Positions 1 through 4,903 of a stretch of 5,247 bases of DNA are shown piece by piece. A program made the translations under genes and the position numbers. This stretch comes from an uncultured Eubacteriales bacterium. GTDB taxonomy: Bacteria > Bacillota > Clostridia > Peptostreptococcales > Anaerovoracaceae. The DNA is taken from positions 1-5,247 of the forward strand of contig CAUEYG010000162.1 in NCBI GenBank assembly GCA_959021945.1, given 5' to 3'. The notes under the pieces are model-generated. The model did not search any database. It was not told the DNA's origin and saw only the letters and a list, made by a program, of their open reading frames with translations. The first letter of the stretch is position 1; the number at the start of each line of letters is the position of its first letter.

Positions 1-1
1 C

Positions 2-55
2 ATTAAAAACGTGATTGCTGAACACAGCAAAAAACGAAAAGAAATTTCATATTAA
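2..55 (+). CDS. possible C-terminal end of an upstream gene (partial)
   Basis: This is the only forward frame open from the left edge; the other two stop within 13 bases. It reads IKNVIAEHSKKRKEISY and then TAA at 53-55. The lysine/arginine-rich, helical-looking tail would suit a cytoplasmic or DNA-associated protein, but 17 codons are too few to assign a family. With so short a stretch, openness could be chance. If real, its transcript would run into the hairpin-rich segment at 65-158, which could serve as its 3' end. No function is proposed. Confidence 0.3.
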   Translation: MKNVIAEHSKKRKEISY

Positions 56-64
56 CTCAACTTT

Positions 65-105
65 TTCTTGTTCATGGGCGAAGGTTTGGGGTTCAAGTCC
101 CTAAT
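65..105 (+). repeat. left copy of a ~42-bp hairpin repeat
   Basis: The segment aligns with 3928-3970 at 32 of 41 aligned positions with one 2-base gap, judged by eye. Both copies share a TGTTCATG block, then a hairpin ending in CCCTAAT. In this copy TTGGGG (86-91) pairs with CCCTAA (99-104) around a 7-base loop. The fourth stem position is G-T here and A-T in the other copy, so pairing is kept although the base changed. The two copies lie outside the tetR/ECF module in direct orientation. The element is not recognised. It could be a recombination boundary, a structured RNA or a dispersed intergenic repeat. Confidence 0.6.
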
Positions 106-174
106 GGCGCGCCCTGGTTCCAGGCGCGTGAGGTGTGGCAGGATACTTGCCTGCTTTTATGTGCTCAACCCAAA
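85..174 (+). other. possible branched structured segment upstream of tetR
   Basis: Three nested pairings can be drawn. TTTGGG-G-TT (85-93) can pair with AACCCAAA (167-174) with one bulged G. Inside lie a GC-rich hairpin, CGCGCC (108-113) with GGCGCG (123-128), and a second hairpin, GCAGG (138-142) with CCTGC (150-154). The outer stem competes with the local hairpin of the repeat at 86-104, so two alternative folds are possible. The segment ends just before the -35 box of the tetR promoter, so it is more likely the 3' region of an upstream transcript, or a DNA-level structure, than a leader of tetR. The folding was done by eye only. Confidence 0.35.
138..158 (+). terminator. candidate weak intrinsic terminator before the tetR promoter
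   Basis: GCAGG at 138-142 pairs with CCTGC at 150-154 around a 7-base loop and is followed by TTTT (155-158). The stem is only 5 bp and the T tract is short, so termination would be inefficient unless the GC-rich hairpin at 108-128 contributes. The position, between the upstream frame and the tetR promoter, fits an end-of-gene signal. Confidence 0.4.
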
Positions 175-180
175 ATATTG

Positions 181-209
181 TTGACAAGACAAATGGCTTA
201 TGTTAATAT
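181..209 (+). promoter_or_regulatory. tetR promoter, sigma-A type
   Basis: TTGACA at 181-186 matches the -35 consensus exactly. TAATAT at 204-209 matches the -10 consensus at four of six positions, and the spacer is exactly 17 bases. The -10 box overlaps the first of two operator-like palindromes (206-222), so a bound regulator would block RNA polymerase. It is the strongest promoter seen in the window and drives the regulator gene starting at 258. Confidence 0.8.
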
Positions 210-235
210 ATCGCTGATATATATCAATGATATAT
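206..235. promoter_or_regulatory. tandem overlapping TetR-type operators
   Basis: Two 17-bp inverted repeats of identical architecture occur here: ATATATC-GCT-GATATAT at 206-222 and ATATATC-AAT-GATATAT at 219-235. They share 4 bp, and their centres are 13 bp apart. They cover the -10 box, the expected start of transcription and the early leader of the regulator gene, a classic place for autorepression by a TetR-family dimer. Perfect palindromes TGATATATATCA (215-226) and TGATATATCA (228-237) fall within or across the same block. No further copy of this motif is visible elsewhere in the window. That this regulator binds it is inferred from position and symmetry. Confidence 0.7.
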
Positions 236-257
236 CAGATGGAAAGGATATCTAGAT

Positions 258-875
258 ATGGCTGAGCACACAGAAACCCAACGTAGAATTCTTGAAATTG
301 GGAAACGGGAATTTTTAGCGAAAGGCTTTAAGGATGCCTCTCTCCGCGGTATTGTCAAGGAAGCTGGCTTTACTCAGGGGGCATTTTATGGGTATTATCC
401 GGACAAGGCGGCACTTTTTGACGCACTGGTTTCCGAAGCCGCAGATAATCTGATGGAGCAGTTCAAAGCGGCGCAGCAGGCACATTACGACTTGATGCCA
501 GAAGATAAGGCGGCACAGAGCCAAGATTTGTCCACAGATTATCTGAACCATTTCATTAACTATATTTATGACAATTTTGATGCGTTTAAGCTGGTGGTAT
601 GCTGTTCAGAAGGAACCAGATATGCCAATTACATTCACGAGCTTGTAGAAATTGAAGTCAGCCAGACTGAGGAATACTATCAGCAGCTGCGGCAGCTTGG
701 CAAATTGGAGGGTATGGTTAGCCATGATTTACATCACATGATCACAAGTGCCTATTTTACTGCTGTTTTTGAAACTGTTGAACACGATATGACGCGGGAA
801 CGTGCTGTCGAATATGTGAATGAACTTGCTGCGTTCTTCAACAGTGGGTGGAGCGGTCTGTTAAGGTTCAAATGA
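258..875 (+). CDS. TetR/AcrR-family transcriptional regulator
   Basis: The 205-residue product has the usual length and layout of TetR/AcrR one-component repressors. The N-terminal DNA-binding domain covers about residues 5-55. Its helix-turn-helix lies in residues 27-47, with the family pattern from ASLRGIVKEAG through GAFYGYYPDKAAL. The remaining helical part would form the ligand-binding and dimerisation domain, including an acidic C-terminal half with cysteines at 114-115. The start ATG is preceded by GGAAAGG at 241-247, ten bases upstream, a slightly long spacing. An ATATCTAGATAT palindrome at 248-259 overlaps the start codon. The upstream operators indicate that it represses itself. Its ligand is unknown. 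Being next to an exporter remnant and an ECF importer suggests it controlled one or both, but the terminator after it means co-transcription is not assured. Confidence 0.93.
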   Translation: MAEHTETQRRILEIGKREFLAKGFKDASLRGIVKEAGFTQGAFYGYYPDKAALFDALVSEAADNLMEQFKAAQQAHYDLMPEDKAAQSQDLSTDYLNHFINYIYDNFDAFKLVVCCSEGTRYANYIHELVEIEVSQTEEYYQQLRQLGKLEGMVSHDLHHMITSAYFTAVFETVEHDMTRERAVEYVNELAAFFNSGWSGLLRFK

Positions 876-888
876 ACCTTAATTTTTT
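861..888 (+). terminator. intrinsic terminator overlapping the tetR stop codon
   Basis: TTAAGGTTC at 861-869 pairs perfectly with GAACCTTAA at 874-882 around the 4-base loop AAAT and is followed directly by six T residues (883-888). The tetR stop codon TGA (873-875) sits at the loop and the start of the 3' arm, so a ribosome finishing tetR would physically overlap the stem. This suggests that tetR is normally a single-gene transcript, with any expression of the downstream operon from tetR coming through read-through. Confidence 0.75.
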
Positions 889-940
889 GCCTTTTGGTTA
901 GCATAAACTAACTTAATGATATTCATGAAAGTAGTTTATT

Positions 941-1170
941 ATGGAACAAAACAAAGAAAATTCGTTTGGCTGGATCCTGCGATTTGCGACACAGTGTAAA
1001 TGGAAAATGAATGCTTCTGTTTGCTGGGAGCATTGCCTTTAGGTGCATTTCTGTATATACAGGGAAGCCTTGAAGCTCCCGCTTTAATTACTTGCATTAT
1101 TATCTCACTTGGATTAGTTAAGCCGTTAATCCAGGCGCTGCAATATACAGACAATTTGGCAAATGAATAA
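941..1170 (+). pseudogene. remnant of an ABC exporter (ATP-binding/permease) gene
   Basis: An ATG at 941 opens 33 codons whose first 27 (MEQNKENSFGWILRFA, then TQCKWKMNASV) look like the N-terminus of clostridial fused permease/ATPase ABC exporters; the frame then stops at TAG 1040-1042. In another frame, 1000-1170 encodes 56 residues. From LPLGAFLYIQGSL to LVKPLIQALQYTDNLA these resemble the last membrane helices of the same exporter class, just ahead of its linker to the ATPase. A third frame at 1011-1040 reads MLLFAGSIAF, also plausible for that region. The picture is a full-length gene of roughly 580 codons that lost most of its membrane domain and all of its ATPase domain, with frameshifts. 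No Walker motifs remain. The family match is from memory of typical sequences. The segment is followed by the ECF operon. Confidence 0.65.
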
Positions 1171-1185
1171 ACTTTTTTCCATAAA
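1156..1185 (+). promoter_or_regulatory. weak candidate promoter for the ECF operon
   Basis: TTGGCA at 1156-1161 is one mismatch from the -35 consensus. CATAAA at 1180-1185 is a poor -10 box at an 18-base spacing. The start of transcription would fall only a few bases before the ribosome binding site at 1195, giving a very short leader. Other weak options lie around 894-942. The operon needs some promoter because a strong terminator follows tetR, but no convincing one is visible. Confidence 0.2.
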
Positions 1186-1194
1186 ATAAAAATT

Positions 1195-1200
1195 AGGAGG
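1195..1200 (+). promoter_or_regulatory. ribosome binding site of the ECF S component gene
   Basis: AGGAGG lies nine bases before the ATG at 1210. It is a perfect Shine-Dalgarno sequence and the strongest translation signal of the ECF operon, fitting its role as the entry site for the coupled genes downstream. Confidence 0.8.
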
Positions 1201-1209
1201 ATAATTTCA

Positions 1210-1809
1210 ATGAAAACAACGCAGAAATGGAACGTCAAGGATGTAATTACCACGGTGCTGCTTACCGTGCTGCTCATTGTCATCCAAATTATTGTGAATA
1301 TGGTCTGCATGGCAAATAATTTTGTCAGCATGGCGCTGTCGGTGGGTTTTACCATGTTTTTATGTGCGCCTGTTTATTTTCTCATGGTAAGCCGAGTACA
1401 TAAACATTTCGTGTCGCTGATTTATATGACAATACTTGGTCTTGTGTTCCTCATCATGGGAAACTGGTATCTATTGCCTTATTACATTGTCGTGGGAATC
1501 ATCTGCGAGGCAATTTTATGGAAGGATGGCTGGGAGTCGAAAAAGAAAATGACTGTTGCCTGGTCAACAGCGAGCCTGTTGTATAATGGCGTGAATCTTT
1601 TGCCCATCTGGTTCTTCTGGGATGCCTACGAAGCCTTTGCGCTCTCCAGTGGCATGGAGCAGAGCTACATTGATTCCTTTGTCCATTATTATACATCTTC
1701 AGGATGGCTGGCGTTCATTATCTTGTTTACGGTGCTCGGTGGATTCCTTGGCAGCCTGGTTGGTGGAAAACTGGTCAATAAGCATTTCAAAAAGGCGGGG
1801 GTCCTTTAA
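1210..1809 (+). CDS. ECF transporter S component, MptD/Trep_Strep-like family
   Basis: The 199-residue membrane protein has about six hydrophobic segments (roughly residues 11-33, 38-60, 67-85, 88-104, 116-137 and 163-186), the usual size and topology of a substrate-binding S component of an energy-coupling factor importer. The sequence style, including the central aromatic GNWYLLPYYIVVGIICEAI stretch and a glycine-rich final helix (GGFLGSLVGGKLVNKHFKK), matches what is known of the MptD/Trep_Strep group, whose substrate has not been settled. It sits in the membrane and binds the small molecule before docking to EcfT. Its stop overlaps the EcfT start as TAATG, indicating translational coupling. 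The start is fixed by AGGAGG at 1195-1200. S components are poorly conserved, so the context of EcfT and the ATPase is a large part of this assignment. Confidence 0.85.
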   Translation: MKTTQKWNVKDVITTVLLTVLLIVIQIIVNMVCMANNFVSMALSVGFTMFLCAPVYFLMVSRVHKHFVSLIYMTILGLVFLIMGNWYLLPYYIVVGIICEAILWKDGWESKKKMTVAWSTASLLYNGVNLLPIWFFWDAYEAFALSSGMEQSYIDSFVHYYTSSGWLAFIILFTVLGGFLGSLVGGKLVNKHFKKAGVL

Positions 1810-2504
1810 TGCGCCGCAAGAACTTTGCCGTTTCGGTGAAACTGTGGGCGCTGGCTTGTGTAATTATCGGTATATCCCTGGCTGCCGACACCGTGCTGAC
1901 CTGTATACTTACAATTGTGGATTTTGTTTATCTGGCATTTCAGCGCAACTGGAGACTTCTGCGTTCTATGGGAATCTTTTACGGGCTGCTTATAGTACTT
2001 TTGTATCTTATCCGTTCCCATGGACTCCATCCAATAGTATTTTCGGAATTTTATGTGCTGATGTTCTGGAATTTGACTCCGGTTTTTCTTGTGTCTTGGG
2101 ATCTTATTACTACACCGCCTGGTGAGCTTGCAGCGTTTTTATCCCGCATTCACACGCCGACATCTGTGATCCTCGGCCTGTTAGTCATGTTTCGCTTTTT
2201 TCCTACAATGAAGTTGGAAGTCAAGAGCGTCTGGCTTTCCATGCGTAACCGGGGTCTGACTACACTCAAACAGCTTGTAAGCCATCCGGTGGTATCCTGT
2301 GAATATGTGCTTGTACCTTTACTGCTGCGTTGCCTGCAAATTGCCGACCAACTCTCAGTTTCAGCCGTAGCGCGCGGAGCGGAACGGCCCGGGAAACGGG
2401 GCAGCTACTATGGAAAGAAGGTCGATGCCCGCGACTATATATGGCTGGTGATCTGGACTGTCGTGACGGCTGGGCTTCTTAGTATGGGAGGTGTACGAAG
2501 ATGA
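1809..2504 (+). CDS. ecfT: ECF transporter transmembrane scaffold EcfT
   Basis: The 231-residue product resembles CbiQ/EcfT scaffold proteins. These join the S component in the membrane to the ATPases in the cytoplasm. Hydrophobic segments lie near residues 14-44, 54-69, 80-100 and 116-132, with a last one near 210-226. Two short Arg-Gly motifs characteristic of the EcfT coupling helices are present: SMRNRG at 144-149 and AVARG at 186-190. They bracket the long amphipathic cytoplasmic region that touches the ATPase grooves. The ATG overlaps the previous stop (TAATG) and has a G-rich weak ribosome binding site at about 1793-1800, so translation probably depends on the upstream gene. Its end overlaps the ATPase gene by four bases (ATGA). 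The length is slightly below the roughly 260 residues common for EcfT. Confidence 0.88.
   Translation: MRRKNFAVSVKLWALACVIIGISLAADTVLTCILTIVDFVYLAFQRNWRLLRSMGIFYGLLIVLLYLIRSHGLHPIVFSEFYVLMFWNLTPVFLVSWDLITTPPGELAAFLSRIHTPTSVILGLLVMFRFFPTMKLEVKSVWLSMRNRGLTTLKQLVSHPVVSCEYVLVPLLLRCLQIADQLSVSAVARGAERPGKRGSYYGKKVDARDYIWLVIWTVVTAGLLSMGGVRR
2487..2493 (+). promoter_or_regulatory. ribosome binding site of the fused ECF ATPase gene
   Basis: GGAGGTG lies within the last codons of ecfT, seven bases before the ATG at 2501. Together with the ATGA overlap it supports this start and efficient coupled translation of the ATPase. Confidence 0.7.
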
Positions 2505-3889
2505 TCGTCCTACAGAATGTGACATTCCAATATGAGGGCAGCGAGGAAGGGGTCCATGATATTGATCTTACCGTGCGTGCCGGAGAATGCGTTGTGCTGA
2601 CAGGCCCGTCAGGAGGCGGAAAAACAACGCTGACAAGGCTGATAAATGGTCTGGCTCCATCTTATTACCAAGGAAGCCTAAAAGGGTTCATATGGGTAAA
2701 CGGTACGGAGATTTCTGAGCTTCCGAGTTGGAGAATAGGCCGGGAAATTGGAAGCGTATTTCAAGATCCCAAGAGTCAGTTTTTTTCCTCGCAGCTTGCG
2801 GGAGAAGTTGCATTTGCCTGTGAAAATTATGGAATGACAAAACAGGAAATACGTGAACGCACAGATGAAGCGATTGCATCTTTTGGATTGGAGAGCCTGC
2901 GTCTGCGTCCCTTGGATGTTCTGTCCAGCGGCGAAAAACAGCGTGTGGCGGTCGCATCAGTTTATGCATTGCGTCCTCATATCTATGTTTGTGACGAACC
3001 TACAGCAAATATGGATGGCAAAGGAGCTTCAAGGCTGGCGGATACTTTTAGGAAGCTAAAAGGCGAAGGAAATACGATCATCATAGCAGAGCACCGGCTT
3101 GCATGGCTGAACGGCATTGCAGATCGTTTCGTCTATGTTTCAGACGGAACCATCCAATGGGAAAAGACACTGGCACAGATGCAGGATATTTCAGAAGAAG
3201 AACGAAAACGGTATGGTTTGCGAGAAATGATTGAAACAGAGCCTTCTCTATCAATGCCGCCCAAGGATGCCGGGAAAAAGAACTTTTTTTCTATTAATCT
3301 GTCATGCAAGCGCAAAAAGGCTCTCATTTTTGAGAACTTGAATTTCTCTCTACCCGCTGGACAGATTACCGCGCTAACCGGTAAAAACGGTGTTGGTAAG
3401 ACTACGCTTGCTATGATATTGACGGGGCTATGGAAACAGAGCCGTGGAAAAGTATATATAAATGGCAAAAGTCTATCGGCAGGAAAACGCAGGAAGGCTG
3501 TGTGGTACAGTTCTAACGATACAGGAACGCAATTTTTTACAAATAATGTCACAGATGAATTATTGCTTCATTCAGATTATTCTCCTGAGCGGCTGGAGCG
3601 AGCCAGAGCATTGTTGAAAAAATTTGGCCTGTATACATATAAGGACGAGCATCCGGCAGCGCTTTCTGGTGGGCAGAAACAGCGACTCTCCATTGCTTGC
3701 GGGCTGTTATCTGATAGGGAAATTTTGGTATTAGATGAACCAACGTCGGGACTGGATGGAGGAAATATGCGCAAAATTGCTTATGCACTGACAAATGCGG
3801 CAGCCGAAGGGAAAACGATATTGGTAATTACGCATGATAAGGAGCTGATGCAAGCGTGCTGTAATTTTCGATGGGAGCTGGGGCAATGA
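2501..3889 (+). CDS. fused two-domain ECF ATPase (EcfA/EcfA' type)
   Basis: The 462-residue protein contains two ABC ATPase domains in tandem and would power the ECF importer from the cytoplasmic side. Domain 1 (about 1-235) has Walker A GPSGGGKT (35-42), Q-loop Q88 in FQDPKSQFF, signature LSSGE (141-145), Walker B ending D165-E166 and switch H198. A linker of about 35 residues follows. Domain 2 (about 272-462) has Walker A GKNGVGKT (294-301), canonical signature LSGGQ (388-392), Walker B ending D412-E413 and switch H445. Its Q-loop reads YSSNDTGTQFF, where Asn339 appears to replace the usual glutamine. Fused ATPases of this sort are known for some ECF systems, including YkoD-type ones; most others use two separate proteins. 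The gene overlaps ecfT by four bases and closes the importer operon. No permease gene follows it in the window. Confidence 0.92.
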   Translation: MIVLQNVTFQYEGSEEGVHDIDLTVRAGECVVLTGPSGGGKTTLTRLINGLAPSYYQGSLKGFIWVNGTEISELPSWRIGREIGSVFQDPKSQFFSSQLAGEVAFACENYGMTKQEIRERTDEAIASFGLESLRLRPLDVLSSGEKQRVAVASVYALRPHIYVCDEPTANMDGKGASRLADTFRKLKGEGNTIIIAEHRLAWLNGIADRFVYVSDGTIQWEKTLAQMQDISEEERKRYGLREMIETEPSLSMPPKDAGKKNFFSINLSCKRKKALIFENLNFSLPAGQITALTGKNGVGKTTLAMILTGLWKQSRGKVYINGKSLSAGKRRKAVWYSSNDTGTQFFTNNVTDELLLHSDYSPERLERARALLKKFGLYTYKDEHPAALSGGQKQRLSIACGLLSDREILVLDEPTSGLDGGNMRKIAYALTNAAAEGKTILVITHDKELMQACCNFRWELGQ

Positions 3890-3954
3890 ACACTGACAAT
3901 AAAATAAGATGTGTATGCGACAGCCTCTTCCTGTTCATGTGGGTCAAAGTTTAG
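3886..3954 (+). CDS. 22-codon ORF overlapping the ATPase stop; possibly a truncated next gene
   Basis: An ATG at 3886 overlaps the ATPase stop as ATGA, the same coupling used between ecfT and the ATPase gene. It reads MNTDNKIRCVCDSLFLFMWV and ends at TAG 3952-3954, inside the right copy of the hairpin repeat. The polar first eight residues could be the true start of a former operon member, with the rest replaced when the repeat-side sequence was joined. It could equally be a chance short frame. No function is proposed. Confidence 0.25.
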   Translation: MNTDNKIRCVCDSLFLFMWVKV

Positions 3955-3970
3955 GGGCCAAAGCCCTAAT
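3928..3970 (+). repeat. right copy of the hairpin repeat
   Basis: This copy matches 65-105 in the same orientation. Its hairpin is perfect: TTAGGG at 3951-3956 pairs with CCCTAA at 3964-3969 around a 7-base loop GCCAAAG. No T run follows, so it is not a standard terminator, although no better one is seen after the ATPase gene. It lies about 40 bases past the end of the ECF operon and about 70 bases before the next promoter. It therefore marks the right limit of the regulator/importer module. Confidence 0.6.
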
Positions 3971-4037
3971 AAATCAACTGCAAAAACAGTAAATATATAG
4001 CCTTATCTGTCTAAACATATCAGCCAACAAATCAATA

Positions 4038-4046
4038 TGCTATAAT
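4038..4046 (+). promoter_or_regulatory. extended -10 promoter of the solute-binding protein gene
   Basis: TGCTATAAT is a perfect extended -10 element (TGn followed by a consensus TATAAT at 4041-4046). No good -35 box is present about 17 bases upstream, which is typical where the extended TG compensates. It gives the binding-protein gene its own transcript, separate from the ECF operon. The start of transcription would fall near 4052, about 20 bases before the ribosome binding site. Confidence 0.65.
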
Positions 4047-4070
4047 TAAATCGTATATTGTCAGATAAAA

Positions 4071-4076
4071 AGGAGG
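4071..4076 (+). promoter_or_regulatory. ribosome binding site that fixes the binding-protein start at 4082
   Basis: AGGAGG followed by GCAAG and ATG (4082-4084) gives a strong Shine-Dalgarno site with a short 5-base spacing. The frame is open further upstream to a TTG at 4058, but that start would place the ribosome binding site inside the gene and add eight charged residues before the signal peptide. ATG 4082 is therefore preferred. Confidence 0.75.
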
Positions 4077-4081
4077 GCAAG

Positions 4082-4891
4082 ATGGGGCGGCATATAAAAA
4101 AAGCGATTACACTTTTAATTCTGCTATGCATATGCTGTGCGGTAGCAGCAGGATGTGGAATTAATAATGGAAAAAAAGGTACTATTACCATAGGTGTCCG
4201 AGATGATATCATGAACTTTAGCTATTTGAACAAAAAAGCTGGAAAATATTACGGACTGGAAATAGACCTTGCAAAAGACATGGCAGAGCGTATTGGCTAC
4301 GATGATGTGGAATTTGTTACTGTGCAGCCGGATACGAGAAAAGAAATGTTGTTAGATGGAAAGGTTGACTGCGTGATTGCTACCTATTCCATTACAGATA
4401 CAAGAACCGAAAACTTTGACTTTTCGGAGCCCTATTATAAAGACACCACAAAAATTATGGTGGAAAATTCAAGTCTTATTACAAAAGCAAATGATCTTAA
4501 AAATAAAAAAATCGGCATTTTAAATGGCTCTAACGCAGGGCCTCTTTTAGCCATTAAACTAAATGAGTTGGGTATTATTGGTGATAAAGTAATATCTAAT
4601 TCAGATACAATGACAGAATATCAAGGCGCCACGGCAATAAAGTCCAACAGTTATAAAGACTTGTCAGACATGCTGGAAGTGGGGAGTATTGATGCCATGT
4701 GTCTTGACTCCTGCATTGCCGGAACGTATATGGATAAAGATTCCCGGAGCTTTTTGGATACTATAATCTCAGAACAAGAATATGGAGTAGCTACACGTAA
4801 GGATTCTGATTTAAGCAAATCAGTTGATAAAGTGATAAAAGAAATGCTTCAAGATGGAACTATGGAAGAACTTATTGATAAGTGGGATTAG
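4082..4891 (+). CDS. lipoprotein solute-binding protein, family 3 (amino-acid type)
   Basis: The 269-residue product starts with a lipoprotein signal peptide: positively charged MGRHIKK, a hydrophobic core (8-22) and a lipobox-like VAAGC with the acylated cysteine at residue 25. The mature part is a two-lobed family 3 binding domain. It has ITIGVRDD (35-42), GLEIDLAKDMAERIG (58-72), VDCVIATYSITDTR (95-108) and FDFSEPYY (112-119). Arg108 is at the position that usually clamps a ligand carboxylate, and Asp209 at the position that usually holds the amino group, so an amino acid or related ligand is likely. It would be anchored outside the cell. No permease or ATPase is adjacent; instead a membrane sensor-like gene begins 12 bases downstream, so a sensory rather than transport role is possible. 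The gene is visibly more A+T-rich than the ECF operon. Confidence 0.9.
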   Translation: MGRHIKKAITLLILLCICCAVAAGCGINNGKKGTITIGVRDDIMNFSYLNKKAGKYYGLEIDLAKDMAERIGYDDVEFVTVQPDTRKEMLLDGKVDCVIATYSITDTRTENFDFSEPYYKDTTKIMVENSSLITKANDLKNKKIGILNGSNAGPLLAIKLNELGIIGDKVISNSDTMTEYQGATAIKSNSYKDLSDMLEVGSIDAMCLDSCIAGTYMDKDSRSFLDTIISEQEYGVATRKDSDLSKSVDKVIKEMLQDGTMEELIDKWD

Positions 4892-4903
4892 AGAGGGAAG
4901 GTT

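Noticed and set aside
83..105. tRNA-like T arm (TGGGG, loop TTCAAGT, CCCTA)
   Set aside because: The 5-bp stem and TTCAAGT loop look right, but there is no acceptor-stem partner, no anticodon arm upstream and no CCA-type end. The other repeat copy lacks the TTCAA loop.
74..184. 36-codon forward ORF beginning MGEGLGFKSLMARPG
   Set aside because: It lies wholly in the hairpin-rich segment, has no ribosome binding site and reads like a translation of structured non-coding sequence.
1051..1062. Perfect palindrome CTGTATATACAG as a second TetR operator
   Set aside because: It does not match the ATATATC-N3-GATATAT operator, and it lies in a decayed coding sequence where it encodes part of a plausible membrane helix, so chance is the simpler view.
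939..1355. 138-residue reverse-strand ORF
   Set aside because: It spans the exporter remnant and the antisense of the S component start, and has no domain-like features. It is a shadow of forward coding sequence.
1622..2125. 167-residue forward ORF crossing the S component and ecfT
   Set aside because: It overlaps two well-supported membrane genes in another frame and has no ribosome binding site or recognisable pattern.
3133..3552. 139-residue reverse-strand ORF inside the ATPase gene
   Set aside because: It is the antisense of a clearly conserved ABC ATPase with all key motifs on the forward strand.
3977..3990. ACTG-CAAAAA-CAGT hairpin as a terminator after the ATPase gene
   Set aside because: The stem is only 4 bp and no T tract follows.
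4058..4081. TTG start for the binding protein, eight codons upstream
   Set aside because: The perfect AGGAGG at 4071-4076 lies inside this extension and points to ATG 4082, which also gives a normal lipoprotein signal peptide.
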